Origin: Opitutia bacterium UBA7374
GTDB taxonomy: Bacteria; Verrucomicrobiota; Verrucomicrobiia; Opitutales; Coraliomargaritaceae
Direction of reading: 5' to 3'
DNA length: 36,578 bases
NCBI GenBank assembly: GCA_002469895.1
Contig: DKOA01000045.1
Span: 1 to 36,578 of the forward strand
Shown: piece after piece, positions 15,305 through 24,002 of the stretch
How positions within the stretch are numbered: the stretch's first letter is position 1
Layout of the letters: each line of letters starts with the position of its first letter
Made by a program: the position numbers and the translations under genes
The notes under the pieces: generated by a model
Seen by the model: the letters and a program-made list of their open reading frames with translations, nothing else
Databases searched by the model: none
What the model was told of the DNA's origin: nothing

Positions 15305-16590
15305 GGCAGCTTTGTTTGGGCAGGGCTCATTTTGTCCTGTAAATTCGATGCGCTGGTCGAAGAGACGCCTTGTAGCAGCTGGAGGATTTCTCCGATAAGG
15401 TAAATAGATCCGGTACAGACAATCGTGTCGCCCGGTTGACCAAGAAAGCATTCGTTCTCGGAAAATAGGGCATCAAGCTGTTTCGCATGAACCGGTAAAG
15501 GGGCATCGGATGGTAGACAGCTACGAAGGAAGGCACTAGATACTGCTCTAGGTTGGTTGGGCTCTACAAAGTGCAGTTCCTGAGCAAAGGGAATGATCGC
15601 CTGCATCAGGCTGCGGCCACGCTCTTCGCCGAGGGTGCCCGTTATAATAATCGGTTTCTCTTTCAGGGATGCCAGACTCTCGGCCAGTTGAGTGGCTCCT
15701 TCCGGGTTATGTGTGGCGTCGAGGATGACTCTTCGACCGGATACTTGAAGGGTCTGCCAGCGCCCAGGCCAGTCGACTTGCTGGAGTGCGCTAGTCGATT
15801 GAATGGGAAAATGTTGGGAGAGGATTTCAGTGGCTTGGAGGGCTAGCCCGGCATTGATGCGCTGGAAGGCACCGAAGAGGTTGGTTTTGGGCAAGTCAGC
15901 AGATGAGGAAAAACACTGGTCGAGTGCGTGAAGTGGGCAGCCGAGCCGGGTGGCCGTTTCACCCATGACAAGCTCGGCATCTTCCGGCAAGCGCCCGATC
16001 AGAACAGGTTTCCCGGGCTTCAGTATGCCGGCCTTTTCGCGGGCGATTTCTGGGAGGGTCTCGCCTAGCAGATCTGTGTGGTCGAGGCTGATGGATGTTA
16101 TAATGCACAGTTCCGGATCGACTACATTGGTTGCATCGAGACGACCACCGAGGCCGGTCTCAATTACGGCGATGTCGATACCGGATTCGGCGAAGTGGAG
16201 GAAGGCCATGGCGGCCATAAACTCGAAGAAGGTGGGGTGGCTACCGGGGGACTCTCTCTCAAGATCTTCGGCCACAGCTCGAAGGCGTCGGGTGTAGTGG
16301 GCGATTTCGTCCATCGAGAGCGGGTGCCGGTCGACTTGCACGCGCTCGCCCAGATGCACGAGGTGGGGGGAAGTGAAGAGCCCGGTCTTATATCCGTTGT
16401 TGCGGTAGAGGGCTTCGAGCATGGCACAAACGGAACCTTTGCCGTTGGTACCAGCAATGTGGATGACGGGGAATTTCAGTTGAGGATCCCCCAGTGCGGC
16501 GACAAAGCGCTGCATGCGCGCGATCCCGTACTGTGATCCCCGGTTCCTCAGCGCGTAGAGGTAGTCCGTGGTTGTACGCGGATCAGTCAT
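15301..16590 (-). CDS. folC: Folylpolyglutamate synthase / dihydrofolate synthase
   Basis: FolC adds glutamate to dihydropteroate or folates in the cytoplasm. The 429-residue protein has the Mur-ligase-like P-loop GTNGKGS (47-53), the family motif ETGLGGRLDATN (144-155), the segment LDHTDLLG (169-176) with its metal-binding histidine, and REKAGI (184-189) with the lysine that is usually carbamylated. The C-terminal glutamate-ligase domain begins near residue 290, and DATHNP is present there. I chose the ATG at 16590, which overlaps accD by 8 bp; the frame opens earlier at a TTG (16620) inside accD. The pairing accD-folC on one transcript is widespread in bacteria. Its stop codon meets carA tail to tail. 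Confidence 0.94.
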   Translation of the reverse strand: MTDPRTTTDYLYALRNRGSQYGIARMQRFVAALGDPQLKFPVIHIAGTNGKGSVCAMLEALYRNNGYKTGLFTSPHLVHLGERVQVDRHPLSMDEIAHYTRRLRAVAEDLERESPGSHPTFFEFMAAMAFLHFAESGIDIAVIETGLGGRLDATNVVDPELCIITSISLDHTDLLGETLPEIAREKAGILKPGKPVLIGRLPEDAELVMGETATRLGCPLHALDQCFSSSADLPKTNLFGAFQRINAGLALQATEILSQHFPIQSTSALQQVDWPGRWQTLQVSGRRVILDATHNPEGATQLAESLASLKEKPIIITGTLGEERGRSLMQAIIPFAQELHFVEPNQPRAVSSAFLRSCLPSDAPLPVHAKQLDALFSENECFLGQPGDTIVCTGSIYLIGEILQLLQGVSSTSASNLQDKMSPAQTKLP

Positions 16591-17449
16591 CTTCCCCGGG
16601 GGAAGCAGTGTTTTTTCCAAATGCCTGGAGAAGAATACTGAGCCGATCGCGCATTTCTGCTCGAGGGATAATCATATCGACCAGACCGCGATCGAGGAGG
16701 AATTCAGAGGTTTGAAATCCACTTGGCAGGTCCTGTTGTGTGGTTTCCTTAATGACACGGGGACCGGCGAATCCAATCAAGGCTTCCGGTTCGGCGATGA
16801 TGACGTCTCCGAGAGAGGCAAAACTGGCCATGACGCCGGCCATTGTAGGATTTGTCAGGATAGATATATAAGGGAGCCCCGCTTGGGAGAGACGCGCCAA
16901 GGCGGCGCTGGTCTTGGCCATCTGCATAAGGCTGAGGATGCCTTCCTGCATGCGCGCACCGCCCGATGCGGAAACGATGATGACCGGGCATTTTTGCTCT
17001 AGGCCACGCTCGATTGCCCGGGTGATTCGCTCGCCGGCAGCTGAGCCAAGTGAAGCGGCCATAAAGCGGAAATCCATGACGGCAATGCTCACGGGTTGGC
17101 CGGAAATCGTGCCAGTCCCCGAGATGACGGTATCGGTCTCGTTTGTCTTTTTTTGGTTGGCTTTAAGCTTTTGCGGATAGGAGGCAGTGGCGTTAAAGGA
17201 GAGCGGGTCGAGGGAATGTATCCCGCTGTCGGTTTCCGCGAATGATTCCGCATCGAGGAGCGATTCAATCCGGGCGCGGGCATCAAGCGGGAAGTGATAG
17301 CCGCTATTGGGCACCACCATAAGGTTTTCCTTGAGGACTCGATTATAAATAATCTCGCCCGTTTTTGGGCATTTCGTCCAAAGGTCTTTTGGGATGTCCT
17401 TTTTCTTTACCGTGACTGTCGAGTACTGCGGTTTGCCGAAGAGTGCCAT
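16583..17449 (-). CDS. accD: Acetyl-CoA carboxylase carboxyltransferase subunit beta, zinc finger degenerate
   Basis: AccD with AccA moves the carboxyl group from biotin to acetyl-CoA in fatty acid synthesis. The 288-residue protein has the crotonase-like carboxyltransferase core, including DFRFMAASLGSAAGE (126-140), SASGGARMQEG (160-170) and the oxyanion segment around TNPTMAGVMASFASLGD (199-215). The N-terminal zinc ribbon is eroded. The usual CxxC-CxxC pattern survives only as C27; the other positions read T30, V46 and S49 (CPKT and VPNS). The flanking residues (LWTKC, then LDARARIESLLD) still align, so the fold is kept but zinc cannot bind in the usual way. It overlaps folC by 8 bp. Confidence 0.94.
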   Translation of the reverse strand: MALFGKPQYSTVTVKKKDIPKDLWTKCPKTGEIIYNRVLKENLMVVPNSGYHFPLDARARIESLLDAESFAETDSGIHSLDPLSFNATASYPQKLKANQKKTNETDTVISGTGTISGQPVSIAVMDFRFMAASLGSAAGERITRAIERGLEQKCPVIIVSASGGARMQEGILSLMQMAKTSAALARLSQAGLPYISILTNPTMAGVMASFASLGDVIIAEPEALIGFAGPRVIKETTQQDLPSGFQTSEFLLDRGLVDMIIPRAEMRDRLSILLQAFGKNTASPGEDD

Positions 17450-17489
17450 AGTTGAGTTTTTTCTGCGTTTCGTTAAGAAAATCGGGCGT

Positions 17490-18233
17490 TTAGCCGTGGC
17501 CCAGTGTTGCCACCTTGATGTGTTTTACACCAGCTAGAGAGAGCGCTTCTGCGCAAGCGTTGAGGGTTGAGCCGGTGGTAAATACATCATCTATTAGTAT
17601 ATATGTTTGTTTCGGATTAAGGGAGATCCGTGGGGCCAAGGCAAAGGCATTTTTCATGTTTTGAAAACGGTCTTTTCGATCCAGTCGTGTCTGTGTGCAA
17701 GTAAAGCGTGTGCGAATTAGGCAATCGAGAACACTGGCTCCCGGAGCAATCTGTGCTAAGGTTTGTGCTAAATAGAGGCTTTGATTGTAACCGCGCTCCC
17801 GAAGCTTGTCCTTATGCAGCGGAACGGGGACGAGGCGGGCTCCCTTGAGATAGCGTATAAAGTGGTTCTGGTTTTGGGCCATGAGCGAGAGGTCACCCAG
17901 TATATAGAGCCCTTTACGATATTTTAGCTCGTGGAGCAGAGTGCGTCCCGGCCCTTTGGCCAAAAAGAGAGTTTTGCCCTGATCAAATACCGGTTCGAGT
18001 TCCGCGCAGTGGGGGCACTTTCGCGGGCCAGTCAGGACACCGAAATATGGATAACCGCAAGTCGTACAAGCGGGAGGATGGGCAAAATGAATCTCCTTGG
18101 AGCAGTCTGGGCAGAGGAATTGGTAGTTTGCCAGCTCGTTAACTTTGACTTGGCACTGTACACAGGTACGGGGAAACACCAGATCGACAATCGGTTGAAA
18201 TTGATTGCTCATGAGCTCGGCGAAGTGGGGCAT
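17490..18233 (-). CDS. ComF-family phosphoribosyltransferase-like protein
   Basis: This 247-residue protein has the two-part ComF design. An N-terminal zinc-binding region has four CxxC pairs (CVQC, CPDC, CTTC, CPHC), followed by a phosphoribosyltransferase-like fold with ALVPVPLH-type strand (ARLVPVPLHKDKLRERGYNQ) and the PRPP loop ILIDDVFTTGSTL near residues 212-224. ComF proteins take part in DNA uptake in transformable bacteria, yet the gene is also widespread in species not known to be competent, so its role here is open. The start may be ATG at 18233 or, seven residues later, ATG at 18212. It lies 54 bp after the methylglyoxal synthase fusion and 40 bp before accD, probably one transcript. 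Confidence 0.92.
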   Translation of the reverse strand: MPHFAELMSNQFQPIVDLVFPRTCVQCQVKVNELANYQFLCPDCSKEIHFAHPPACTTCGYPYFGVLTGPRKCPHCAELEPVFDQGKTLFLAKGPGRTLLHELKYRKGLYILGDLSLMAQNQNHFIRYLKGARLVPVPLHKDKLRERGYNQSLYLAQTLAQIAPGASVLDCLIRTRFTCTQTRLDRKDRFQNMKNAFALAPRISLNPKQTYILIDDVFTTGSTLNACAEALSLAGVKHIKVATLGHG

Positions 18234-18287
18234 GTATCCCCATCTTATAAGAGAGCTGAAGCCAGAATGCCATCGTTTTCGATGGTC

Positions 18288-19190
18288 TTAATTCTTCACA
18301 ACTTGACTCTGCCGTTCCTGGTATTTCTCCAATGCCGGGTTTCCGTGCCGGGTGTCCGTAGACGAAGAATTCGATAAGTGCGTCAAAACTGCTTCGGCGG
18401 TTGATGGGTTGGTTGCAAAAGGGATTTGGTAGACGTCACATAATCGACCAAGCGCTGCGATATCTGCCTGGTGGGGGTGTGCCGAGAGTGGGTCTCGAAA
18501 AAAGATGACTCCACAAATATTATTATTTGAGATCATGTTTCCGACTGCCTGATCGCCCCCTAGCGGCCCGGATTTTACCTTCCGGGATAGGGTTAAACCG
18601 GTTTCCTTAAAAAGGAGGAGTCCGGTTGTGCCGGTTGCTACGAGTGGAAACTGATTAATCAATTTATAATGTTCCTTCACGAAGCCGACCAGACTGCTTT
18701 TCATCTCATTATGCGCGATGAGAGCCAGGTACTTTTTCGAATCAACATGGAAAAATTTATCGTTTTGCGCTTTGTTTTGCTCGTAGACCGACTCAAAGAA
18801 GAGCTTTAGTTTTAAGGCAGTGATCGGGTCAATTTTGATCAGTGTTTCGTAATGCTCTAAAGTGAAGATGATAACAGCGGTTTTCTCACTGGCCTGAACA
18901 TTGGCCATGCGGATGCCTTCATTCGAAAATAAACCTTCACCAAAGATTTCCCCTACGCCTAACTTAGCCAGTTGATGGTCTTTTGAAAGTACGCGCACTT
19001 CACCTTTCAATACGAGCATAAGGGAAGCCGCCGGCTCTCCTTCGGTCATTATGCTAGCGCCCTCATCATATTCTTTGCACTCAGCCATTTTTGCAAATGT
19101 CTCAATCTCAGTGTGAGTAAATGCTTGTTTTAGAGGGGATGCTTTGGTCAAGACATCGACTGTGTTTTCGTAATCTGGGTGGTGGTTCAT
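18288..19190 (-). CDS. Cyclic-nucleotide-binding domain fused to methylglyoxal synthase
   Basis: This 300-residue protein joins two domains. Residues about 20-135 form a cyclic-nucleotide-binding beta-roll with a phosphate-binding-cassette pattern (FGEGLFSNEGIRMANV, E85 and R94 at the nucleotide-contact positions). Residues about 152-270 are methylglyoxal synthase, which turns dihydroxyacetone phosphate into methylglyoxal and phosphate. Compared with E. coli MgsA, the catalytic set is intact: H160 for H19, GTTG (187-190), D213 in GGDQ for D71, D233 in RDPL for D91, H240 for H98 and D243 for D101. The usual enzyme is about 150 residues with no regulatory domain. A ligand such as cAMP could tune the methylglyoxal bypass; that is inference. 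The 30-residue tail is polar. Upstream are 137 bp without genes. Confidence 0.9.
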   Translation of the reverse strand: MNHHPDYENTVDVLTKASPLKQAFTHTEIETFAKMAECKEYDEGASIMTEGEPAASLMLVLKGEVRVLSKDHQLAKLGVGEIFGEGLFSNEGIRMANVQASEKTAVIIFTLEHYETLIKIDPITALKLKLFFESVYEQNKAQNDKFFHVDSKKYLALIAHNEMKSSLVGFVKEHYKLINQFPLVATGTTGLLLFKETGLTLSRKVKSGPLGGDQAVGNMISNNNICGVIFFRDPLSAHPHQADIAALGRLCDVYQIPFATNPSTAEAVLTHLSNSSSTDTRHGNPALEKYQERQSQVVKN

Positions 19191-19327
19191 TTTGATTGGC
19201 TGTTTAGAGAATCATTATGCGCGGACAGCTATAAACTGGGCTGATAGGCTTTGGTGATTCATTCATTCGGTTGCATGGAGTTCTAGTGATCGAAAGCAAC
19301 TTATGTACCTATGCGAAGCTTCATTCG

Positions 19328-20098
19328 TTACTTCGATTCTTTTGTCGGCAGGGCCCCTTCTTCGTAGAAAACTTTTTCCAGGCAGAGTCCTGTGCCGGGA
19401 GCAGTGACAATGCGATGAGTGCGCGTTTTTGAATGGAGGATTTCGCTAATTTCCTCCGGGTGAAGACGCCCTCTGCCTACGGAATAGAGGGCTCCGGCGA
19501 AGCTGCGTACCATGCGATATAGATAACCACTGCCCTCCGTTGTCATTTTTATCTGCCGACCGCTTTTCATCAGATCCAAGCGGTAAATCATTTTTACCGG
19601 ATTGGGGTCGCTGTCTTTGCCGTGGGTGGCACCAAAAGCAGAGAAGTCGTGTCTGCCGATGAGTCCTTTGGCGGCTGCACACATGGCTTCAAAATCAATT
19701 GGAGTATCTCGGCAGGCCCAAACATAGCGCTGCTCCAGGGGGTTGGCTCGGCCAAAATGGTAGCGGTAGGTGTATCGCTTGCCAACGGCAGAGTGTCGGG
19801 CATGGAAAGTATCGGGGACTTCCCGAGCGGAAAGAATTTTGATTGTAGTCGGTAGAATAGAGTGCAGCGCACGGATAAGTTTACCCGAATCATGCGGCCA
19901 ATCGGCATCGAAGTGAAAACACTGACCCCGGGCATGGACGCCGGCATCGGTGCGACCACTGCCATGTGTTTTCAAGGGGGTGTCAAAGACGCGGGAAAGA
20001 GCATCCTCGAGGATATTTTGCACGGCGCCTCCATTCAACTGGCGCTGCCAGCCTTCAAAGTCGGTGCCGTCATAGGCACAGATGCATTTCCATCGCAT
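19328..20098 (-). CDS. truA: tRNA pseudouridine(38-40) synthase
   Basis: TruA makes pseudouridine at positions 38-40 of the tRNA anticodon arm. The 256-residue protein starts MRWKCICAYDGTDFEGWQ, the usual TruA opening, and has the catalytic Asp51 in GRTDAGVHA (48-56). Later motifs include KRYTYRYHF, HDFSAFGA and the C-terminal FLYRMVR-like segment (YLYRMVRSFAGAL). I chose the ATG at 20098; the frame extends to 20149, but this adds 17 residues not found in the family and runs into the divergent ruvC control region. It is the first gene of a minus-strand series, with 137 bp before the methylglyoxal synthase fusion. Confidence 0.96.
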   Translation of the reverse strand: MRWKCICAYDGTDFEGWQRQLNGGAVQNILEDALSRVFDTPLKTHGSGRTDAGVHARGQCFHFDADWPHDSGKLIRALHSILPTTIKILSAREVPDTFHARHSAVGKRYTYRYHFGRANPLEQRYVWACRDTPIDFEAMCAAAKGLIGRHDFSAFGATHGKDSDPNPVKMIYRLDLMKSGRQIKMTTEGSGYLYRMVRSFAGALYSVGRGRLHPEEISEILHSKTRTHRIVTAPGTGLCLEKVFYEEGALPTKESK

Positions 20099-20188
20099 GG
20101 GATGACTCTTGCCATCGGGGAATTCGTTGCAAGGCTGGGTTGCGATCATCTGTTGAGGTTTTTTATAGATCGTTTAGTCTTTCTCCAT
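20099..20188. promoter_or_regulatory. Divergent control region between truA and ruvC
   Basis: These 90 bp separate the chosen starts of two divergent genes, so both promoters are expected here. I see no clear consensus hexamer pair and no dyad. If truA instead used its upstream in-frame ATG at 20149, only 39 bp would remain, which argues mildly against that start. Confidence 0.35.
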
Positions 20189-20779
20189 ATGGCACGAAAA
20201 TCATCACGTAAGCTATGGGCTGATTATGTAGCGCGCGGAGGTCAATCAGCGGGCACTTCAGCAAAGACGGAGATTTTGGCACCGCAGCCCTACCGGGGGG
20301 TTGTATTGGGGATTGATCCGAGCTTGCGGGGTAGTGGTTTTGCCGCACTGGATTATCGTTCGGATCGCGATATACGTGTGCTTGAGTCGATTTCCTTAAA
20401 ACTGCGTCCGGCACTTACGCAAATCGAGTGTTTAGCGGCGATCGGTCACCAGGTGGAGGATTTAGTCGATCGGCATACCATCCGTCATGTCGCGATTGAA
20501 GAAACCATCTATGTGCAGAATTTTCAGACGGCACAAATACTCGGTGCGGCACGTGGGGCAGCTGTAGCGACAGCGGCGATGCGAGGCCTTCCGGTCTTTG
20601 AGTATGCCCCTTTACGTATCAAGCAAGCGGTTGTGGGAGCGGGTCGGGCGAGTAAAGAGCAGGTAGCGCGAACATTGGCCGGGCTAACAGGCTATGATTT
20701 TCAAGGGCATTTTGATGAGTCAGATGCCGCGGCAGTGGCGCTTTGCCATGCCTTTACCTGGCGGGAAACAAATCGATAG
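20189..20779 (+). CDS. ruvC: Crossover junction endodeoxyribonuclease RuvC
   Basis: RuvC cuts Holliday junctions at the end of recombinational repair, working with the RuvAB motor (ruvB lies at 31804-32859; no ruvA is in the window). In this 196-residue protein the catalytic acids are D43 in GIDPSLRGSG, E104 in IEET, and D176 and D179 in HFDESDAAA. The segment QTAQILGAARGA and the DNA-contact helix region APLRIKQAVVGAGRASKEQVA match the family. The protein carries about 37 extra basic and polar residues before the first strand. The frame stays open far upstream, but that stretch is antisense to truA, so the ATG at 20189 is chosen. A short-chain dehydrogenase gene follows after 49 bp. Confidence 0.95.
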   Translation: MARKSSRKLWADYVARGGQSAGTSAKTEILAPQPYRGVVLGIDPSLRGSGFAALDYRSDRDIRVLESISLKLRPALTQIECLAAIGHQVEDLVDRHTIRHVAIEETIYVQNFQTAQILGAARGAAVATAAMRGLPVFEYAPLRIKQAVVGAGRASKEQVARTLAGLTGYDFQGHFDESDAAAVALCHAFTWRETNR

Positions 20780-20828
20780 GGAGTCGCTTGCTCTTGACGA
20801 AGATTCCAGTTGATATCGGTATCCTGTT

Positions 20829-21545
20829 ATGCAGACGGTATTTATTACAGGAGTGAGTTCGGGACTGGGTTATGGGCTTGCCAAAGTGTATCTGGAGCGA
20901 GGTGTTTGCGTCTATGGTTGTAGTCGTCGGGAACCGTCCGATTTAGTCGAGCAGGGTCTGCGCTTTGCCTCGGTGGATTTGGGGATCGGGGAAGCCGGGA
21001 TGCAACCGGTTTCAGAACTACTGTCGGAGGCAGGCAGTCTGGATCTGGTGGTACTCAATGCCGCCAAGCTTGGACAGATCCGGGATATGAGTGAGACGCC
21101 TTTACATGACCTGCGAGAGACCATGGAGATTAATGTCTTTGCTAACAAGTGGCTGCTTGATCTGGCATTTCTCGAGGGTCGCCAAGTCGGCCAGGTGGTG
21201 GCTATCTCGTCCGGTGCCTCTCAGTCAGGTAGTCGTGGTTGGAATGGCTATAGCCTTTCTAAAGCTACTTTGAATATGCTGGTTAAACTGTACGCCGGCG
21301 AACAAACCGACACGCATTTTTGCTCTTTGGCGCCCGGATTAGTGGATACCGCGATGCAGGATTATTTGACCGGTTTGCCGGAGGATGAACGCTACCAGCC
21401 ACTACAAATCCTGAAGGATGCCAAGGGAACAGATCGTATGCCGGACGGGGATACTTGTGCGCGTGGACTGGTTGAGATTTTTCCGGAGCTACGTGCACTA
21501 CCGAGTGGGGAGTATGCGGATATCCGCAAGCTTAGTCGGACTTAA
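20829..21545 (+). CDS. Short-chain dehydrogenase/reductase
   Basis: This 238-residue protein is a classical SDR with a Rossmann fold that binds NAD(P). The nucleotide motif is TGVSSGLG (7-14), NAA is at 77-79, and the catalytic set is S128, Y141 and K145 (YSLSK). The short form and the PGLVDTAMQ segment after the active site are typical of SDR oxidoreductases acting on small carbonyl or alcohol substrates. The sequence after the first strand (CSRREP) weakly favours NADPH. The substrate is not predictable. It is 49 bp downstream of ruvC and its 3' end overlaps the convergent mrdA by 14 bp. Confidence 0.92.
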   Translation: MQTVFITGVSSGLGYGLAKVYLERGVCVYGCSRREPSDLVEQGLRFASVDLGIGEAGMQPVSELLSEAGSLDLVVLNAAKLGQIRDMSETPLHDLRETMEINVFANKWLLDLAFLEGRQVGQVVAISSGASQSGSRGWNGYSLSKATLNMLVKLYAGEQTDTHFCSLAPGLVDTAMQDYLTGLPEDERYQPLQILKDAKGTDRMPDGDTCARGLVEIFPELRALPSGEYADIRKLSRT

Positions 21546-23475
21546 TCGGGAAGCCCATGCGCTCGGGGTATTTTTTGATGGCCTCAAGGAATAGATCCTT
21601 GGCTACCGGTCCGGCGGTGGAGCCCCCGTGGTAGCTTTGGCTGGCGTCAGCTCCCTGGATCATCACAGCGACTGCTATTTTTGGATTTTCAATGGGGGCA
21701 AAGCCGATGAACCAGGCGAGATTGACTTCCTCACCATGCGCGCGGAAATCAGCGGTTCCGGTCTTTCCGGCGATGCGCAAGTCTGGAATCTGGACAAGTC
21801 GTCCAGTACCGCGCCGCCCGACCACACGCTCCATTCCCTCCCAGAGAATCCTTTTTTCTTCCGGTCGAAGGCCGATTTTTTCACCACCGTGGTCTATCTT
21901 TTGAGCCGTATCACTGGAGAGGGCCTGCAGGGTCGGGCGGGTGCGTGTTTCTCCCCGGGCAATAGAGGCAGTGGCAGTTGCCATCTGCAGCGGTGTGACG
22001 AGAAGAAAGCCTTGTCCAATCGAGGTATTTGCGGTGTCGCCGGGCACCCAGCCCGGTCCGATTGTACTGCGCTTCCATTCTTTTGTGGGCACGACAAGGC
22101 GACGGGTCTCAAAGGGTAACTCGATCCCCGTTGGTTGATCGAGGCCGAAGCGCTTGGCCTGTTCGCTGAGGGTATCGATTCCCATTTGTAAGCCACGGGC
22201 ATAGAAGAAAACATTGCAACTGCCCTCTATCGCGGCAGAGAGGTCGACAACTCCGTGGCCATTGCGGACGTGGCAGCGAAAGATTCGATTGCCGACGCGA
22301 TGTACTCCGGTGCAGTGCTCTCGGCTGTTGGCATCAATCACGCCATCCAGTAGCCCGGCAATTGCGGTGATCAACTTGAAGGTCGAGCCGGGCGGGTAAG
22401 AAAGCTGAACGGAGCGGTCGAGCCAGGCGCCGCGCTGGTTGATTTCATCAAAGGTGTTGCGGGGAATGTAGGGGCTGAGCCGGTTCAGATCATAGCCCGG
22501 ATGACTGGCGATGGTGAGTACCTCGCCGGTTTGCACATCTATGGCCACGGCGGCTCCAATACGCTCGCCGAGTGCGGTCTCTGCGGCACGTTGCAGGTCG
22601 ATATCGATGCTGGTAATAAGGTTGTCTCCCTGCTTGGGGGGGACGAGTTGTAAACGGGTGTCCTGAAAGCCGAGCGGGTCGACACGCCAGATCTCCATGC
22701 CGCTTTTGCCGGTCAGGTGGTCGTTGAAGGAGCGCTCGATGCCGGTTTTGCCAACGATCTTCTTGTAGGTGAAAGTCTTGATCCCGTCGTCCGGAATTTC
22801 CTCGGCATCGGGGTCCGTGCTTTGCACATAGCCGAGGGCGTGCGCGGCCAGGGAACCATAGGGGTAATAGCGAGCAGTATCGGTGTGAATGCGAATAGGC
22901 GAGCGGGGCGGCGGAGGCAATTTCTCGGCGAGGCGGGCGTATTGCTCTGGGGCGAGATCAAGAGCAAGGGGTAGCGGGAGGAGGAGCTGTTCGTTGAAGT
23001 GGCGCTTGAGTTTGGTGCGAGAGACTTTGTCGCTGCGACCGGTGATCGCATTAATTTGATCAATGTAGCGCTGCAGGACATTCATTCGGGCGTCCCACTG
23101 CAAATTGGCATAATTCGGCTTAGGAGGATTGGAAGAGAGATTGTGGGTCTCTGCAATTTCCTTTCGCGCATGTTTGATAACTTTGGAGTATTCTTTACGG
23201 AATTCCGGCCGAAGATCATCGAGATAGACGACCGCTGAATAGTGTGGCCGGTTACCGACGAGGAGGCGTCCCTCCCGGTCATAGATATTTCCACGGGGGC
23301 CGGGTTTTAAAATGCGCCGCTCAATTTGCCTCTTCTCAATTTGATCAAAGGCTTCTTTGGCAATGAGTTGCCGCCAGACGAGGCCGAGAACGAGGAAGAG
23401 TGCGGCGGCAAGCGAGACCCAGAAAAGAAGAAGGATGCGGGGGTTTTCCCGCCGATGGATATCAAATTCACTCAC
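21532..23475 (-). CDS. mrdA: Penicillin-binding protein 2 (peptidoglycan transpeptidase of the elongasome)
   Basis: PBP2 cross-links peptidoglycan during side-wall growth with MreBCD and RodA. The 647-residue protein has an N-terminal cytoplasmic stub and membrane helix (about 15-35), the PBP dimerisation domain starting PGPRGNIYDREG, and a transpeptidase domain with STFK (364-367, nucleophile S364), SCN (419-421) and KTG (571-573). I chose the GTG at 23475, which overlaps the mreD stop codon as GTGA and gives a start of VSEFDIHRRENPR. The frame opens 25 codons earlier at a TTG inside mreD. It closes the mreBCD-mrdA operon. rodA does not follow in the window, since the convergent SDR gene comes next. 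Confidence 0.95.
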   Translation of the reverse strand: MSEFDIHRRENPRILLLFWVSLAAALFLVLGLVWRQLIAKEAFDQIEKRQIERRILKPGPRGNIYDREGRLLVGNRPHYSAVVYLDDLRPEFRKEYSKVIKHARKEIAETHNLSSNPPKPNYANLQWDARMNVLQRYIDQINAITGRSDKVSRTKLKRHFNEQLLLPLPLALDLAPEQYARLAEKLPPPPRSPIRIHTDTARYYPYGSLAAHALGYVQSTDPDAEEIPDDGIKTFTYKKIVGKTGIERSFNDHLTGKSGMEIWRVDPLGFQDTRLQLVPPKQGDNLITSIDIDLQRAAETALGERIGAAVAIDVQTGEVLTIASHPGYDLNRLSPYIPRNTFDEINQRGAWLDRSVQLSYPPGSTFKLITAIAGLLDGVIDANSREHCTGVHRVGNRIFRCHVRNGHGVVDLSAAIEGSCNVFFYARGLQMGIDTLSEQAKRFGLDQPTGIELPFETRRLVVPTKEWKRSTIGPGWVPGDTANTSIGQGFLLVTPLQMATATASIARGETRTRPTLQALSSDTAQKIDHGGEKIGLRPEEKRILWEGMERVVGRRGTGRLVQIPDLRIAGKTGTADFRAHGEEVNLAWFIGFAPIENPKIAVAVMIQGADASQSYHGGSTAGPVAKDLFLEAIKKYPERMGFPIKSD

Positions 23476-24002
23476 AGGTGTGGCAAGTCTTCCGGTTTGG
23501 TGTCCAGATGGAGCATTTCCAGGAGCAATCTTTGCAGGTTGAAAAACCAAGGCGCGATGGCCAAGAGAAGCAGGTGTGAGGCGACGGCACAGAGCGCAGT
23601 TTGTATCCAGAAATCAAACAAATGTTGAGTCTTCCCCGAAGAGATGGCAGCGAGAAGGATGATAACCATAAGATTCAGGATGTGAGCAAGCAGACAGGGG
23701 TGATCGTTTTCTTCTGCCCGGAATCGATTCCGCAGCATGAATGTGATGGCTCCGGTTATGAGAAAGAGTCCGGTGAGTAGGCCGAAGGGTACGGGCAGAG
23801 CCGCATCCACCCATAAACCAGTACAGAGAGCACAAAGGAAGTAAGCGGAGTGCCGCATATAGAGCACTGGAAAGATCAGCATGGGGCCAATAAGAACCGG
23901 AAAAATCGACCAGGGAGATAGGGCGGAACCAAGCATGAGCATACAATGCAGAAGCAAGGCATTAGCGCCAAAGAAGAGGAGGCTGCGCGGATCAAAATAC
24001 AT
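23472..24002 (-). CDS. mreD: Rod shape-determining protein MreD
   Basis: MreD is a small polytopic membrane protein of the elongasome, linking MreC to other members of the complex. This one has 176 residues and about five hydrophobic segments, starting MYFDPRSLLFFGANALLLH and including a GLWVDA stretch typical of the family (in TGLWVDAALPVPFGL). I chose the ATG at 24002, which overlaps mreC by 11 bp; the frame extends 41 codons further into mreC but those residues are not MreD-like. Assignment rests partly on position between mreC and mrdA, since MreD sequences are poorly conserved. Confidence 0.85.
   Translation of the reverse strand: MYFDPRSLLFFGANALLLHCMLMLGSALSPWSIFPVLIGPMLIFPVLYMRHSAYFLCALCTGLWVDAALPVPFGLLTGLFLITGAITFMLRNRFRAEENDHPCLLAHILNLMVIILLAAISSGKTQHLFDFWIQTALCAVASHLLLLAIAPWFFNLQRLLLEMLHLDTKPEDLPHL

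Noticed and set aside
19862..20188. 109-residue N-terminal extension of ruvC
   Set aside because: Antisense to truA; the protein resembles RuvC only after the ATG at 20189.
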